A stretch of DNA of 64,000 nucleotides, taken from Mycolicibacterium bacteremicum. GTDB lineage: Bacteria > Actinomycetota > Actinomycetes > Mycobacteriales > Mycobacteriaceae. The notes under the pieces are model-generated. The model was not told where the DNA came from. It made no database searches and saw nothing but the letters and a program-made list of their open reading frames with translations. Where the stretch lies: contig NZ_MVHJ01000007.1 of the NCBI RefSeq assembly GCF_002086115.1, positions 124,001-188,000 of the forward strand, in the 5' to 3' direction. A program made the position numbers and the translations under genes. The stretch's first letter is position 1, and each line of letters begins with the position of its first letter. Positions 33,893-42,882 of the stretch are shown here, one piece after another.

Positions 33893-35092
33893 ATGGCAAA
33901 GCAAGACAACGTACGCGCCCTGGCCGGGCTGGCCATGCTGGTCGCGATCGTGCTGATCGTGACGCTGTCGGTGGGGCTGTTCCGGGGCAGTTTCACCGAG
34001 ACGGTGCCGCTGACGGTGGTCTCCGAACGCGCCGGCCTGGTGATGAATCCCGACGCCAAGGTCAAGATGCGCGGTGTGCAGGTCGGCACCGTCGCCTCCA
34101 TCGAGTCGCGGCCCGACGGGGTGGCGGTCCTGCATCTGGCCATGGATCCCGCTCAGTTGCACCGCATCCCGGCCAACGTCCAGGTCGACATCGCCTCCTC
34201 GACGGTGTTCGGGGCCAAGTTCGTCCAGTTGCAGAGTCCGCCGGACCCGTCCGCGGAGCCGGTCCGGGCCGGGGCCACCCTGCAGGGTGATCACGTCACC
34301 GTCGAGATCAACACCGTCTTCCAACAACTCACCCAGCTGCTGGACTCGATCGATCCACTCAAGGTCAACGAAACCCTCGGTGCGATCTCGGATGCGTTCA
34401 ACGGCCGCGGCGAGCAGTTCGGCCGCACGCTCACCGATTTCAACAACTTCCTGGCCAAGATCGAACCGAGCCTGGACAACATGGCCACCATCACCCGGCA
34501 GCTGCCGCCGGTGCTGACCGCCTATGCCGACGGCGCGCAGGATCTGGTCACCGCGGTGGACAACACCAGCACGCTGAGCAACAGCATCGTCGAGGAGCAG
34601 GACAACCTGGACGCGTTCCTCATCAGCGCAACCGGCCTGGCCGATGTGGGCATCGAGGTGGTCGGCGGAAACCGCCAGGCGCTGCGCGACCTGGCCCACA
34701 TCCTGGTGCCGACCACCGAATTGCTGGCCAAGTATCACGAGGGGCTCGGCTGCGGTATCGGCGGCATCGTCCCGTTCTCGAAGTCCCCGCCGTTCAACGT
34801 GCCGGGCATCATCATCTCGGCGAGTCTGACCCTGGGTGCCGAGCGCTACCGCTATCCGCAGGATCTGCCGCGGGTGGCCGCCAAGGCGGACCGGTCCTAC
34901 TGCAAGGAATACGGGCTGCCGGATGTGCCGCCGGAGTACCGGGTGCCCGCGCTGGTGGCCGACACCGGGGCCAACGGCTATCAGTACGGAAACCAGGGCA
35001 TCCTGCTCAATTCCGATGGCCTCAAGCAGATGTTGTTCGGACCGTTGGGTGGCCCGCCACGCAACAGCGCACAGATTGGGATGCCCGGATGA
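33893..35092 (+). CDS. mceA: MceA-family lipid transport protein
   Basis: A 399-residue Mce protein. An N-terminal transmembrane helix (residues about 10-30) is followed by the MlaD/MCE domain, recognisable by G-L-V-M-N-P-D-A-K-V-K-M-R-G-V-Q-V-G-T-V, then a long helical region. Two Cys in the C-terminal part (GLGCGIGG, SYCKEY) may pair. Mce A-F proteins are thought to build a hexameric tunnel across the periplasm for lipid import. It starts 7 bp after yrbEB. Confidence 0.93.
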   Translation: MAKQDNVRALAGLAMLVAIVLIVTLSVGLFRGSFTETVPLTVVSERAGLVMNPDAKVKMRGVQVGTVASIESRPDGVAVLHLAMDPAQLHRIPANVQVDIASSTVFGAKFVQLQSPPDPSAEPVRAGATLQGDHVTVEINTVFQQLTQLLDSIDPLKVNETLGAISDAFNGRGEQFGRTLTDFNNFLAKIEPSLDNMATITRQLPPVLTAYADGAQDLVTAVDNTSTLSNSIVEEQDNLDAFLISATGLADVGIEVVGGNRQALRDLAHILVPTTELLAKYHEGLGCGIGGIVPFSKSPPFNVPGIIISASLTLGAERYRYPQDLPRVAAKADRSYCKEYGLPDVPPEYRVPALVADTGANGYQYGNQGILLNSDGLKQMLFGPLGGPPRNSAQIGMPG

Positions 35093-36117
35093 CGGGATCA
35101 CGCGGAGTCATCATCAAGTTCGGCATCTTCTCGGTGGTGATGCTGGTGCTGACCGGTGCGCTGTTCGCGGTCTTCTCCGAGGTACGGACCGGTTCCACCC
35201 AGGGGTACTCGGCGGTGTTCACGGATGCCTCCCGGCTCAAAGCCGGTGACAGCGTGCGGGTTGCCGGCATCCGAGTGGGCACCGTGGACGGTGTGTCGCT
35301 GCAGTCCGACGGGACGGTGCTGGTCGAGTTCGACGCCGATCGGTCGGTGGCGTTGACGACCGGTACCAAGGCGGCCGTGCGGTACCTGAACCTGGTCGGC
35401 GACCGCTATCTGGAACTGCTGGACGGGCCGGGTTCGACCCAGCTGCAGCCGGCCGGCGCGCAGATCCCGGTGGAGCGCACCGCACCGGCGCTTGATCTGG
35501 ACCTGTTGCTCGGCGGCCTCAAACCGGTGATCCAAGGGCTCAACCCGCAGGATGTCAACGCGCTGACCGCCTCGCTCATCCAGATCATGCAGGGCCAGGG
35601 CGGCACCATCGAATCCCTGTTGTCCAAGACCTCGTCGTTCAGCACCGAACTGGCCGACAACAATCAGGTAGTCGAATCGCTGATCGACGAGTTGCGCACC
35701 GTGCTGGACACATTGGCCAAGGACGGCGACCGGTTCTCCGGAGCCGTCGACCGCATCCAGCGGCTGGTGAGCGGTCTGCACGAGGATCGTGATCCGATCG
35801 CCACCGCGATCGAGGCGCTCGACAATGGCACCGCATCGCTGGCCGACTTCCTCGGGAACGCGCGCCAACCACTGGCCGGCACCATCGCCCAGGTGAACCG
35901 GTTGGCGGCCAACATCGATGCGGGCAAGGAGTCCCTGGACACCTCCCTGCAGAAGGCCCCGGAGAACTACCGCAAGGCGATCCGGCTGGGCGCCTACGGC
36001 GGCTTCATCCAGTACTACATCTGCGGCGTCGCGTTCCGCGCCAGCGATCTGCAGGGTCGCACCGTCGTGTTCCCGTGGATCAGGCAGGAGGAGGGCAGGT
36101 GCTCGGATTCATCATGA
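35089..36117 (+). CDS. mceB: MceB-family lipid transport protein
   Basis: A 342-residue Mce protein. It has an N-terminal helix (FGIFSVVMLVLTGALFAVF), an MCE domain with L-K-A-G-D-S-V-R-V-A-G-I-R-V-G, and a helical region rich in Asn/Asp/Gln. The C-terminus has Y-Y-I-C-G-V and a final E-G-R-C. ATG 35089 overlaps the mceA stop (ATGA). Confidence 0.93.
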   Translation: MTGSRGVIIKFGIFSVVMLVLTGALFAVFSEVRTGSTQGYSAVFTDASRLKAGDSVRVAGIRVGTVDGVSLQSDGTVLVEFDADRSVALTTGTKAAVRYLNLVGDRYLELLDGPGSTQLQPAGAQIPVERTAPALDLDLLLGGLKPVIQGLNPQDVNALTASLIQIMQGQGGTIESLLSKTSSFSTELADNNQVVESLIDELRTVLDTLAKDGDRFSGAVDRIQRLVSGLHEDRDPIATAIEALDNGTASLADFLGNARQPLAGTIAQVNRLAANIDAGKESLDTSLQKAPENYRKAIRLGAYGGFIQYYICGVAFRASDLQGRTVVFPWIRQEEGRCSDSS

Positions 36118-36164
36118 GGCTCTGCGAACCACGCCCGGCAATGAAGGGTGATCCTCGATGCTGA
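36114..36164 (+). CDS. possible 16-residue coupled ORF between mceB and mceC
   Basis: ATG 36114 overlaps the mceB stop (ATGA). The frame ends at TGA 36162-36164, just inside mceC, so ribosomes could re-initiate at ATG 36158. Only the position supports it; the peptide has no recognisable feature. Confidence 0.2.
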   Translation: MRLCEPRPAMKGDPRC

Positions 36165-37300
36165 AGTATCGCGGCGGCCATCTGGTCCGCACCGGCATCA
36201 TGGGCGTCGTGCTGATGGTGCTCGTCATCGCCGTCGGCCTACAGCCCGAACGCCTCTCGGAATGGGCGAGCTCGGTCCGGTATCAGGCCCGGTTCGCCGA
36301 GGCGGGTGGCCTGAGTGTGGGCAACGATGTCACGCTGGCCGGTATCAAGGTCGGGTCGGTGTCGGATATCGGCCTGGACAACGGTGACGCGCTGGTGCTG
36401 TTCACCCTGGAGGGCAAGTATGGGCTGGGATCGGATACCGAGGCCCACATCCGTACCGGCACTCTGCTCGGTGAGCGGGTGCTGGCTCTGGAGCCCGCGG
36501 GCAGCGGCCGGATGGGCGCGCTCGACGAGATCCCGCTGTCGCGGACGTCCTCGCCGTACTCGCTGACCGATGCGGTCGGTGAGCTGACCACCAACACCGC
36601 GGGCACCGACACCCAGTCGCTGAACCAGTCCCTGGACACGCTGTCGCAGACAATCGATCAGATCGCACCGCAGCTCGGTCCCACCTTCGACGGTCTCAGC
36701 CGGTTGTCGCGATCGCTCAACAGCCGCAACGAGAGTCTGGGGGATCTGCTCAGGAGTGCCGGTGACGTGACCGGTGTGCTGTCGCAGCGCAGCGAGCAGG
36801 TCAACACCCTGATCCTCAATGCCAACGACCTGGTGGGTGTGCTCAACGATCGCAGGCAGGCGATCGTGAGTCTGCTGGCCAATACCTCCGAGGTGTCGCG
36901 GGTGCTCTCCGGGGTGGTGGCCGACAACGAGGAACAGCTGAAACCTGCGCTGGATCGGCTGAATTCGGTCACCGCGGTGCTCGAGAAGAACCGCGACAAC
37001 ATCAGCAAAGCGCTGCCCGGGCTGGCCAAATACGAACTCACCCAGGGTGAGACGGTGTCCAACGGCTTCTACTACAGTGCCTTCGTGCCGAACCTGGTGT
37101 TCGGCCAGCTGCTGCAGCCGTTCCTGGACTACGCCTTCGGGTTCCGCCGTGGTGTCAACGCCGGTCAGCCGCCGGACAATGCCGGCCCGCGTGCCGAACT
37201 CCCGTTCCCCGTCAACGGGATTCCGCAGCCGGGTGACCTGCCGCCGCGGTCGTTCCCGCCGCCGGTCATCCCGCCGTTGCCCGGAGAGGCTCCGCGATGA
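36158..37300 (+). CDS. mceC: MceC-family lipid transport protein
   Basis: A 380-residue Mce protein: an N-terminal membrane helix (MGVVLMVLVIAVGL), an MCE domain with G-L-S-V-G-N-D-V-T-L-A-G-I-K-V-G, then a heptad-like helical region (residues about 140-270) and a proline-rich tail ending P-P-L-P-G-E-A-P-R. It lies 40 bp after mceB, the largest gap inside the mce operon. The next gene overlaps its stop (ATGA). Confidence 0.93.
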   Translation: MLKYRGGHLVRTGIMGVVLMVLVIAVGLQPERLSEWASSVRYQARFAEAGGLSVGNDVTLAGIKVGSVSDIGLDNGDALVLFTLEGKYGLGSDTEAHIRTGTLLGERVLALEPAGSGRMGALDEIPLSRTSSPYSLTDAVGELTTNTAGTDTQSLNQSLDTLSQTIDQIAPQLGPTFDGLSRLSRSLNSRNESLGDLLRSAGDVTGVLSQRSEQVNTLILNANDLVGVLNDRRQAIVSLLANTSEVSRVLSGVVADNEEQLKPALDRLNSVTAVLEKNRDNISKALPGLAKYELTQGETVSNGFYYSAFVPNLVFGQLLQPFLDYAFGFRRGVNAGQPPDNAGPRAELPFPVNGIPQPGDLPPRSFPPPVIPPLPGEAPR

Positions 37301-38757
37301 GGACACGTAACAAATTGCTGACCGTCGTCGTGGTGGTGGCCGTGGTGGTCGCCGCCGGATTCCTGGTACGCCAGCTGTTCTTCAAGCCGACGACGATCAC
37401 CGCGTACTTCCCGACCGCGACGGCGATCTACCCGGGCGACGAGGTACGGGTGTCCGGGGTGAAGGTCGGCTCCATCAAGGCGATCGATCCCGAGGGCCAG
37501 CAGACCCGGCTGACCCTGGAGGTCGACCCGGGAGTGTCGGTGCCCGCGCAGGCCAAGGCGATCATCGTGGCGCCGAACCTGGTCGCGGCCCGCTTCGTCC
37601 AGCTCACCCCGCCGTTCCGGGACGGGGATTCCGATGCCATGGCCGACGGGGCCGTCATCCCCGAGGAGCGGACCGCCATCCCCGTGGAGTGGGATCAGGT
37701 GAAGACGCAATTGGAGCGCCTGGCATCCGAACTGGGCCCGCAGAGTGGTGTCGACGGCACATCGGTGTCCCGCTTCATCGACAGCGCCGCCAACGCCATG
37801 GACGGCAACGGTGCCAAACTGCGCGAGACGCTGGCCCAACTGTCCGGGGTGGCCCGGGTGATGGCCGACGGCAGCGGCGACATCGTGGACATCATCAGAA
37901 ACCTGCACGTGTTCGTCGACGCCGTCCGCGGCAGCAGCGAGCAGATCGTCATGTTCGAGAACCGGCTGGCGACGCTGACCAGCGTGGTCAACGACAGCCG
38001 CTCGAGCCTGGACGCCATGCTCAACGATCTGTCGGTGGCCATCGACGATGTGCAGCGTTTCGTGGCGGGCACCCGTAACGAAACCTCCGAGCAGGTGACC
38101 CGGCTGTCCAATGTCATGCAGAACCTGTTGGACAGCCGGATGTCGATCGAAAACATCCTGCACATCACCCCGACGGCCATCGCCAATACGCTGAACATGT
38201 ACAACGTCTCCAGCGGTACGCCGTTGGGCTCGTTCGCCTTCGCGAACTTCAGCAATCCGGTGCAGGCGGTCTGCGGCATGATCGGAGCCGTCGAGAACAC
38301 CACGGCGCCGGAGACCGCGAAGCTGTGCGAGCAGTACTTCGGGCCCGCGCTGCGGCTGTTGAACTTCAACGGCTTCCCGTTCCCGATCAACCCCTATCTG
38401 ACCAAATCGGCCAGCCCGGACAAGCTGATCTACTCGGATATGCGGCTGGCGCCCAACGGTGGCGGTATCCCGCGTCCGCCGGAACCGCCGCCGACCGTCT
38501 CCGCCTACACCGGCGCCGGTGATGTTCCGCCGCCGCCCGGCTGGAATGCGCCGCCGGCGCCGGGCCGCGGGGCCTACGCGCCCAACGGACTGCCCGCGAC
38601 ACCGCACGCCCCGTTGCTTCCCGGTGCGCCCCAGCCGAGTCCGACCACCTTCGACGGCATGCTGCTGCCGGGGTACGGCGGTCCGCCGCCGGGTCCTGCG
38701 CCGGGTCCGGCACCCGACGCTCCGCTGTTGCCTGCTGAAGGGACACCACCCGCATGA
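37297..38757 (+). CDS. mceD: MceD-family lipid transport protein
   Basis: A 486-residue Mce protein with an N-terminal helix (LLTVVVVVAVVVAAGFLV), an MCE domain with I-Y-P-G-D-E-V-R-V-S-G-V-K-V-G, a helical domain and a C-terminal Pro/Gly/Ala-rich tail of about 90 residues, probably extended outside the barrel. The start overlaps the mceC stop. It is one of the two long members of the operon. Confidence 0.93.
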   Translation: MRTRNKLLTVVVVVAVVVAAGFLVRQLFFKPTTITAYFPTATAIYPGDEVRVSGVKVGSIKAIDPEGQQTRLTLEVDPGVSVPAQAKAIIVAPNLVAARFVQLTPPFRDGDSDAMADGAVIPEERTAIPVEWDQVKTQLERLASELGPQSGVDGTSVSRFIDSAANAMDGNGAKLRETLAQLSGVARVMADGSGDIVDIIRNLHVFVDAVRGSSEQIVMFENRLATLTSVVNDSRSSLDAMLNDLSVAIDDVQRFVAGTRNETSEQVTRLSNVMQNLLDSRMSIENILHITPTAIANTLNMYNVSSGTPLGSFAFANFSNPVQAVCGMIGAVENTTAPETAKLCEQYFGPALRLLNFNGFPFPINPYLTKSASPDKLIYSDMRLAPNGGGIPRPPEPPPTVSAYTGAGDVPPPPGWNAPPAPGRGAYAPNGLPATPHAPLLPGAPQPSPTTFDGMLLPGYGGPPPGPAPGPAPDAPLLPAEGTPPA

Positions 38758-40043
38758 TCGGCAAGGGATCCGCACGTGCGGTGGTGCTGTGCGCCACGGT
38801 GGCACTGGCCGGCAGCGGCTGTGCCTTCCACGGGGTGAACTCGCTGCCGTTGCCGGGTGTGCAGGGCAACAGTGCCGACGCCCAGGAGTTCACCGTGCAG
38901 GTGGCCAATGTAGGTACCCTGGAGTCCAATTCACCGGTGCTCATCGATGATGCCGTGGTGGGCAGCGTCGGTGACATGACCGTGCGGGACTGGCATGCCG
39001 ACGTCACGATCCGGGTCAACCCCGGTGTCGTGGTGCCCGCCAATTCGGTTGCCACCGTCGGACAGACCAGTCTGCTCGGTTCGATGCACCTTGCGCTCAA
39101 CCCCCCGGTGGGCCAGGACCCGTCGGGACAGCTGCCGTCGGGCTCCACCATCGCACTGGCGGATTCGTCGACCTACCCGTCCACCGAGCAGACGCTGTCC
39201 TCGCTGTCCACCCTGGTCAACGGTGGTGGGCTGGGACAGATCGGCGACATCATCCACAACTTCAGCACCGCGATGTCCGGGCGGGAGACCGAGATCCGCG
39301 ATCTGCTGATCCGGCTGGACAAGTTCGTCGGGGTGCTCGACACCCAGCGGGCCGACATCGTCGCGTCCATCCAGCAGCTGAATTCCGTGGCGGGCACTTT
39401 CGCATCGCAGAACGACAAGATCGACCGCGCGCTCAAGGATATCCCGCCCGCGCTGGACGTCCTGATCGACAGCCGGCCCCGGTTCACCGCCGCGCTCGAT
39501 CGCCTCGGCGAGTTCAGCGACACCGCAACGGGTCTGGTCAACGATGCGGGTAAGGAACTGGTGGCCGACCTGACCAACCTCGAGCCGGCGCTGCGTGCGC
39601 TGGCCGACATCGGACCCGACATCAACGGCGCCGTCGCCTACGCGTCGGCATTCCCGTACGGACCCAACGCCATCGACCGCGCGGTCAAGGGCGACTTCCT
39701 GAACCTGTTCGCGGTCTTCGATCTGACCTATCCGCGCCTCAAGCGCACGCTGCTGCTGGGTACCCGATGGGGCGATGAGGACGCGAAACTGATTCCGGCA
39801 CCCGGGGATCCGTGGTATCTGAACTACTCCTACGATCCGTTGTCGGCACCGCTGGCCCCACCGCCCGCCGCGCCCCCGCCGGCCGGCGCACCGGCAGCAC
39901 CGTCCGCTCCGCCGCCGGCGACCGGACCGATCCTGCCGGTGTCACCGCCACCGGTCAGCCCGCAGAGCGCACCGCCGGTACCCACGGCATCCATCTTCGC
40001 CGGGCCATACGCGCCCGCCGGTTCCCAGGGAGGTGGTGGGTAG
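38754..40043 (+). CDS. mceE: MceE-family lipoprotein
   Basis: A 429-residue Mce protein with a lipoprotein signal peptide: hydrophobic stretch and lipobox L-A-G-S-G-C with the lipidated Cys at residue 23. This is the usual arrangement for the fifth mce gene (LprK/LprN type). An MCE domain with S-N-S-P-V-L-I-D-D-A-V-V-G follows, then helices and a Pro-rich tail. It overlaps mceD by 4 bp and abuts mceF directly. Confidence 0.93.
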   Translation: MIGKGSARAVVLCATVALAGSGCAFHGVNSLPLPGVQGNSADAQEFTVQVANVGTLESNSPVLIDDAVVGSVGDMTVRDWHADVTIRVNPGVVVPANSVATVGQTSLLGSMHLALNPPVGQDPSGQLPSGSTIALADSSTYPSTEQTLSSLSTLVNGGGLGQIGDIIHNFSTAMSGRETEIRDLLIRLDKFVGVLDTQRADIVASIQQLNSVAGTFASQNDKIDRALKDIPPALDVLIDSRPRFTAALDRLGEFSDTATGLVNDAGKELVADLTNLEPALRALADIGPDINGAVAYASAFPYGPNAIDRAVKGDFLNLFAVFDLTYPRLKRTLLLGTRWGDEDAKLIPAPGDPWYLNYSYDPLSAPLAPPPAAPPPAGAPAAPSAPPPATGPILPVSPPPVSPQSAPPVPTASIFAGPYAPAGSQGGGG

Positions 40044-41705
40044 ATGCTGACTCGCTTCGTCAGGACGCAGCTGATCATCTTCACCGTGGCGTCCATCGTC
40101 GGTGTCGCGGTGATGGTGTTCGGCTACATGCAACTTCCCACACTGCTCGGTGTGGGCCGGCTGACCGTCAGCCTCGACCTTCCCGCCACCGGCGGCCTGT
40201 ACCGGTTCTCCAACGTGACCTACAACGGTGTCCAGATCGGTCGGGTGACCGGTGTCGCGCTCACCGACAGCGGCGCACGGGCGACGCTGTCGCTGGACCG
40301 GTCGCCGAAGATCCCGGCCGATCTCACCGCGCATGTGCTCAGTGTTTCGGCGGTCGGCGAGCAGTACGTCGATCTGCGCCCGAACACCGGAGCCGGTCCG
40401 TACCTGGAGGACGGCGCGGTGATCGCGGCGGACAACACCACCATTCCGCAGGAGGTCGGGCCGATGCTCGACCAGATGAGCGCGCTGGTCCAGTCGATAC
40501 CCAAGGACCGGCTCAACGATCTGCTGGGCGAGACGTATCAGGCCTTCAACGGAGCCGGTTACGACTTCCAGTCACTCGTCGACTCCGCGGGCAAGCTGAC
40601 CCGCGACGCCGACAGCGTGTCCGATGAGATGCGCTCGCTCATCGACAACAGCGTGCCGCTGCTCGACACCCAGGTGCAGACCACCGATGCGATCCGCACC
40701 TGGTCGCGCAGCCTGGCCGGGATCACCGATCAGGTGGTCGCCAACGATCCGCAGATCCGCACCCTGTTGCAGCGTGGTTCCGGGTTCGCGCAGGAGGTGT
40801 CGGGCCTGTTGACCGATATCAAGCCGACGCTACCGGTGCTGCTGGCCAACATGACGACGATCAGCCAGATCCTGCTGACCTACAACCCAGCGCTGGAGCA
40901 GTTGCTGGTGCTGCTGCCGAATTACATTGCCGCACAGCAGTCATTCGGTCTACCGAAAAACAATCCGACCGGTCTGCCGATGGGTGACTTCTCGATCACG
41001 ATCGGAGATCCGAACCCGTGCACGGTCGGTTTCCTGCCGCCGTCGGCGTGGCGATCGCCGGCGGACACCACCACCATCGACACCCCGGACAACCTGTACT
41101 GCAAGCTGCCGCAGGACTCGCCGGTTTCGGTGCGCGGCGCGCGCAACATCCCGTGCATGGAGCATCCGGGCAAGCGTGCACCCACCGTCGAACTGTGCAA
41201 CGACCCCCGGGGATTCGTGCCGATGGCGATGCGTCAGCACATCCTCGGGCCGTTGCCGTTCGACCCGAACTTGGTCGCCCAGGGCATCCCGCCGGATGAT
41301 CGTGCCACTTTCCAGGATCAGATCTACGCGCCGACTGAGGGGACCCCGTTGCCTCCCGGGGCGGTGCCGTCGGGGGCGCCGCCCGGTGGCGCCGCCGGGC
41401 CGCCTCCGCCGCCGGTGGTGGCGCCACCCGCACCAGTTGCCCCGCCTGCCCCGCCGACGGCGTATATCCCGCCGCCCCCACCGGGTAACTCGGTCAACGG
41501 TGTGCCGGTGCCGCCGGTACCCGCGCCGGGAGGCGCGCTGCCGGTCGCGCCGAGTTCCACCGATGGCGGCGGTCCCTCGGTCGCGGTGGTGCCGTACGAC
41601 CCGGAGACCGGCAAGTACATGACCCCTGACGGTCGCTATGAGCAGCAGACCAACCTCATCGCCGGAGGCGCACCGAAGTCATGGCAGGACCTGATGCCGA
41701 CCTGA
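40044..41705 (+). CDS. mceF: MceF-family lipid transport protein
   Basis: A 553-residue Mce protein, the largest in the operon. It has an N-terminal helix (LIIFTVASIVGVAVMVF), an MCE domain with V-T-Y-N-G-V-Q-I-G-R-V-T-G-V-A, a helical region, a cysteine-containing segment (residues about 325-395) and a long Pro/Gly/Val-rich tail. ATG 40044 follows the mceE stop with no gap, behind GGAGGTGGTGGG. Two hairpins downstream close the operon. Confidence 0.93.
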   Translation: MLTRFVRTQLIIFTVASIVGVAVMVFGYMQLPTLLGVGRLTVSLDLPATGGLYRFSNVTYNGVQIGRVTGVALTDSGARATLSLDRSPKIPADLTAHVLSVSAVGEQYVDLRPNTGAGPYLEDGAVIAADNTTIPQEVGPMLDQMSALVQSIPKDRLNDLLGETYQAFNGAGYDFQSLVDSAGKLTRDADSVSDEMRSLIDNSVPLLDTQVQTTDAIRTWSRSLAGITDQVVANDPQIRTLLQRGSGFAQEVSGLLTDIKPTLPVLLANMTTISQILLTYNPALEQLLVLLPNYIAAQQSFGLPKNNPTGLPMGDFSITIGDPNPCTVGFLPPSAWRSPADTTTIDTPDNLYCKLPQDSPVSVRGARNIPCMEHPGKRAPTVELCNDPRGFVPMAMRQHILGPLPFDPNLVAQGIPPDDRATFQDQIYAPTEGTPLPPGAVPSGAPPGGAAGPPPPPVVAPPAPVAPPAPPTAYIPPPPPGNSVNGVPVPPVPAPGGALPVAPSSTDGGGPSVAVVPYDPETGKYMTPDGRYEQQTNLIAGGAPKSWQDLMPT

Positions 41706-41722
41706 TGGCGCAACGCCATCAG
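41702..41722 (+). terminator. first hairpin after the mce operon
   Basis: A 9-bp perfect stem, CTGATGGCG with CGCCATCAG, loop CAA, starting at the mceF stop codon. It is followed at once by a larger hairpin. Confidence 0.6.
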
Positions 41723-41725
41723 ACA

Positions 41726-41759
41726 CGGACATCCCCGGCCGTCGGGCCGGGGATGTCCG
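41726..41759. terminator. second hairpin, convergent terminator
   Basis: A 15-bp perfect GC-rich stem (41726-41740 with 41745-41759), loop GTCG, between mceF and the convergent secreted-protein gene. There is no T-tract, but it is placed to stop transcription from both sides. Confidence 0.75.
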
Positions 41760-41785
41760 GTGTGTCCGCGGTGCGGGGGAGGGCG

Positions 41786-42298
41786 CTACACCCGGTCGAG
41801 GCGCAGCGGCATCTCGATGACCGTTGGCGTGTTGCGGCCGCAGGCGCCACCGGGTCCCTCGGTCCGGTCGAATCCGGAGAGCCGCTGCAGATTGTCGACG
41901 TCGACCTGGCCGTTGTCATCGTTGCCGAAGAACTGGAAACGCTGGTAGCCGGTCGCCCGGCTGCCGTCCGGGCACGGCAGCCAGTTCGGATGCTCGAGTT
42001 CGACGATCCAGCGGTTGATCCGGTACTGGGCCGGGGCCGTCCAGCCCTTGTCGCTGCTGACCGTGCCGTCGCACGTCTGGGCGTCGGTGCAACTGGTGGC
42101 GAACGTCCAGAAGGAGACCTGGACCGCCTCGTCCATGAAGACCTCGTTGGTCTTGGCCCACTCCCCGTTGGAGATGACGCGGTAGGTGCCGTTGAGCGCG
42201 ATGTTGAGGTCGGCGTGCGCCGGCGGCGCGAGACCCGCCCCGGCGGCCGTGCCGATCAGTATCGTTGCTGCGCCTGCTGCAGTACGGAGTGCACGCAT
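41786..42298 (-). CDS. secreted protein, paralogue of the 42883 protein
   Basis: A 170-residue exported protein with a signal peptide (cleavage likely after A-H-A, residue about 29). Its mature part has four Cys (S-C-T-D-A-Q-T-C, P-C-P-D-G, A-C-G-R). The pattern of N-G-x-Y-x-V-x-S-N, W-x-F-A/V, W-S/I-x-E, P-x-P-C-P-D-G and a final V/F-x-x-x-L-x-R is shared with the protein at 42883. I know such small secreted proteins beside mycobacterial mce loci, but not their function. It may be a periplasmic or surface helper for import. Confidence 0.78.
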   Translation of the reverse strand: MRALRTAAGAATILIGTAAGAGLAPPAHADLNIALNGTYRVISNGEWAKTNEVFMDEAVQVSFWTFATSCTDAQTCDGTVSSDKGWTAPAQYRINRWIVELEHPNWLPCPDGSRATGYQRFQFFGNDDNGQVDVDNLQRLSGFDRTEGPGGACGRNTPTVIEMPLRLDRV

Positions 42299-42360
42299 GA
42301 CGTCTCCTCACACTCTTCGAGTTCTCTCGCGCTCCAGCGTAATGCCGAAGTAGAGCGACC

Positions 42361-42375
42361 CTCGCAGTTTGCGAG
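42361..42375. promoter_or_regulatory. CTCGCA-N3-TGCGAG palindrome between divergent secreted-protein genes
   Basis: CTCGCA-GTT-TGCGAG, 12 of 12 palindromic, located between the starts at 42298 (minus) and 42410 (plus). Its length and 3-bp spacer match the GAGAAT palindromes but the sequence differs, so a different regulator is likely. Confidence 0.5.
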
Positions 42376-42409
42376 AACTTTGTTACCGCGATATGCAAAG
42401 GTGGGCATC

Positions 42410-42874
42410 ATGCGCGTCTTCAAGGGTCTGCTGGCCGTGGCATTCGCTGTGGCGGCGGTGATTTCGGCGCCGGCGGTGGCGGTGATCTCGCCGCCCGCGG
42501 CGGCCGCGGACCCGGCGCCGCCGGCGCCGCCGGCCGTCGAACCGCCGATGCTGCACGACTGCAACGAACCCGCGTGCACGCCGGGTATCGCGCCCAACAT
42601 CGTGCTCGGTTCCTATTGCACCAACACCACCTACTACGCGTTCGGCGTGACATCCTGGGGCCGGCTGGTCTTCTGTGGCTCGCCGCGCCGCTACGAGCCA
42701 CGCTGGTTCCGGGCCACCGAGATGCACGGGGTGAAGGCCGAGGGGGCGCTGTGCTCGAGCTATGACGGCGAGATGGCACAGTCTCCCGACGGGCTGTTCC
42801 TGACCTGCGTGACAAAGAACGGTTTCAGCCGTTGGCTGCGCGGGGACGTCTCGGCATCCGATCCCATCCGATGA
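42410..42874 (+). CDS. secreted cysteine-rich protein, unknown function
   Basis: A 154-residue exported protein with a signal peptide rich in Ala/Val (about 38 residues, cleavage near P-A-A-A-A), then a short proline-rich linker and a compact domain with six Cys that could form three disulfides. AAAGGTGGG precedes ATG 42410; the long open frame upstream is a by-product of GC-rich sequence. The next secreted-protein gene follows directly, so the two are probably co-expressed. Confidence 0.75.
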   Translation: MRVFKGLLAVAFAVAAVISAPAVAVISPPAAAADPAPPAPPAVEPPMLHDCNEPACTPGIAPNIVLGSYCTNTTYYAFGVTSWGRLVFCGSPRRYEPRWFRATEMHGVKAEGALCSSYDGEMAQSPDGLFLTCVTKNGFSRWLRGDVSASDPIR

Positions 42875-42882
42875 GGACCACC

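Noticed and set aside
38460..41620. Pro/Gly-rich segments in mceD-mceF as separate repeat elements
   Set aside because: They are ordinary proline-rich C-terminal tails of Mce proteins, in frame and without a regular repeat unit.
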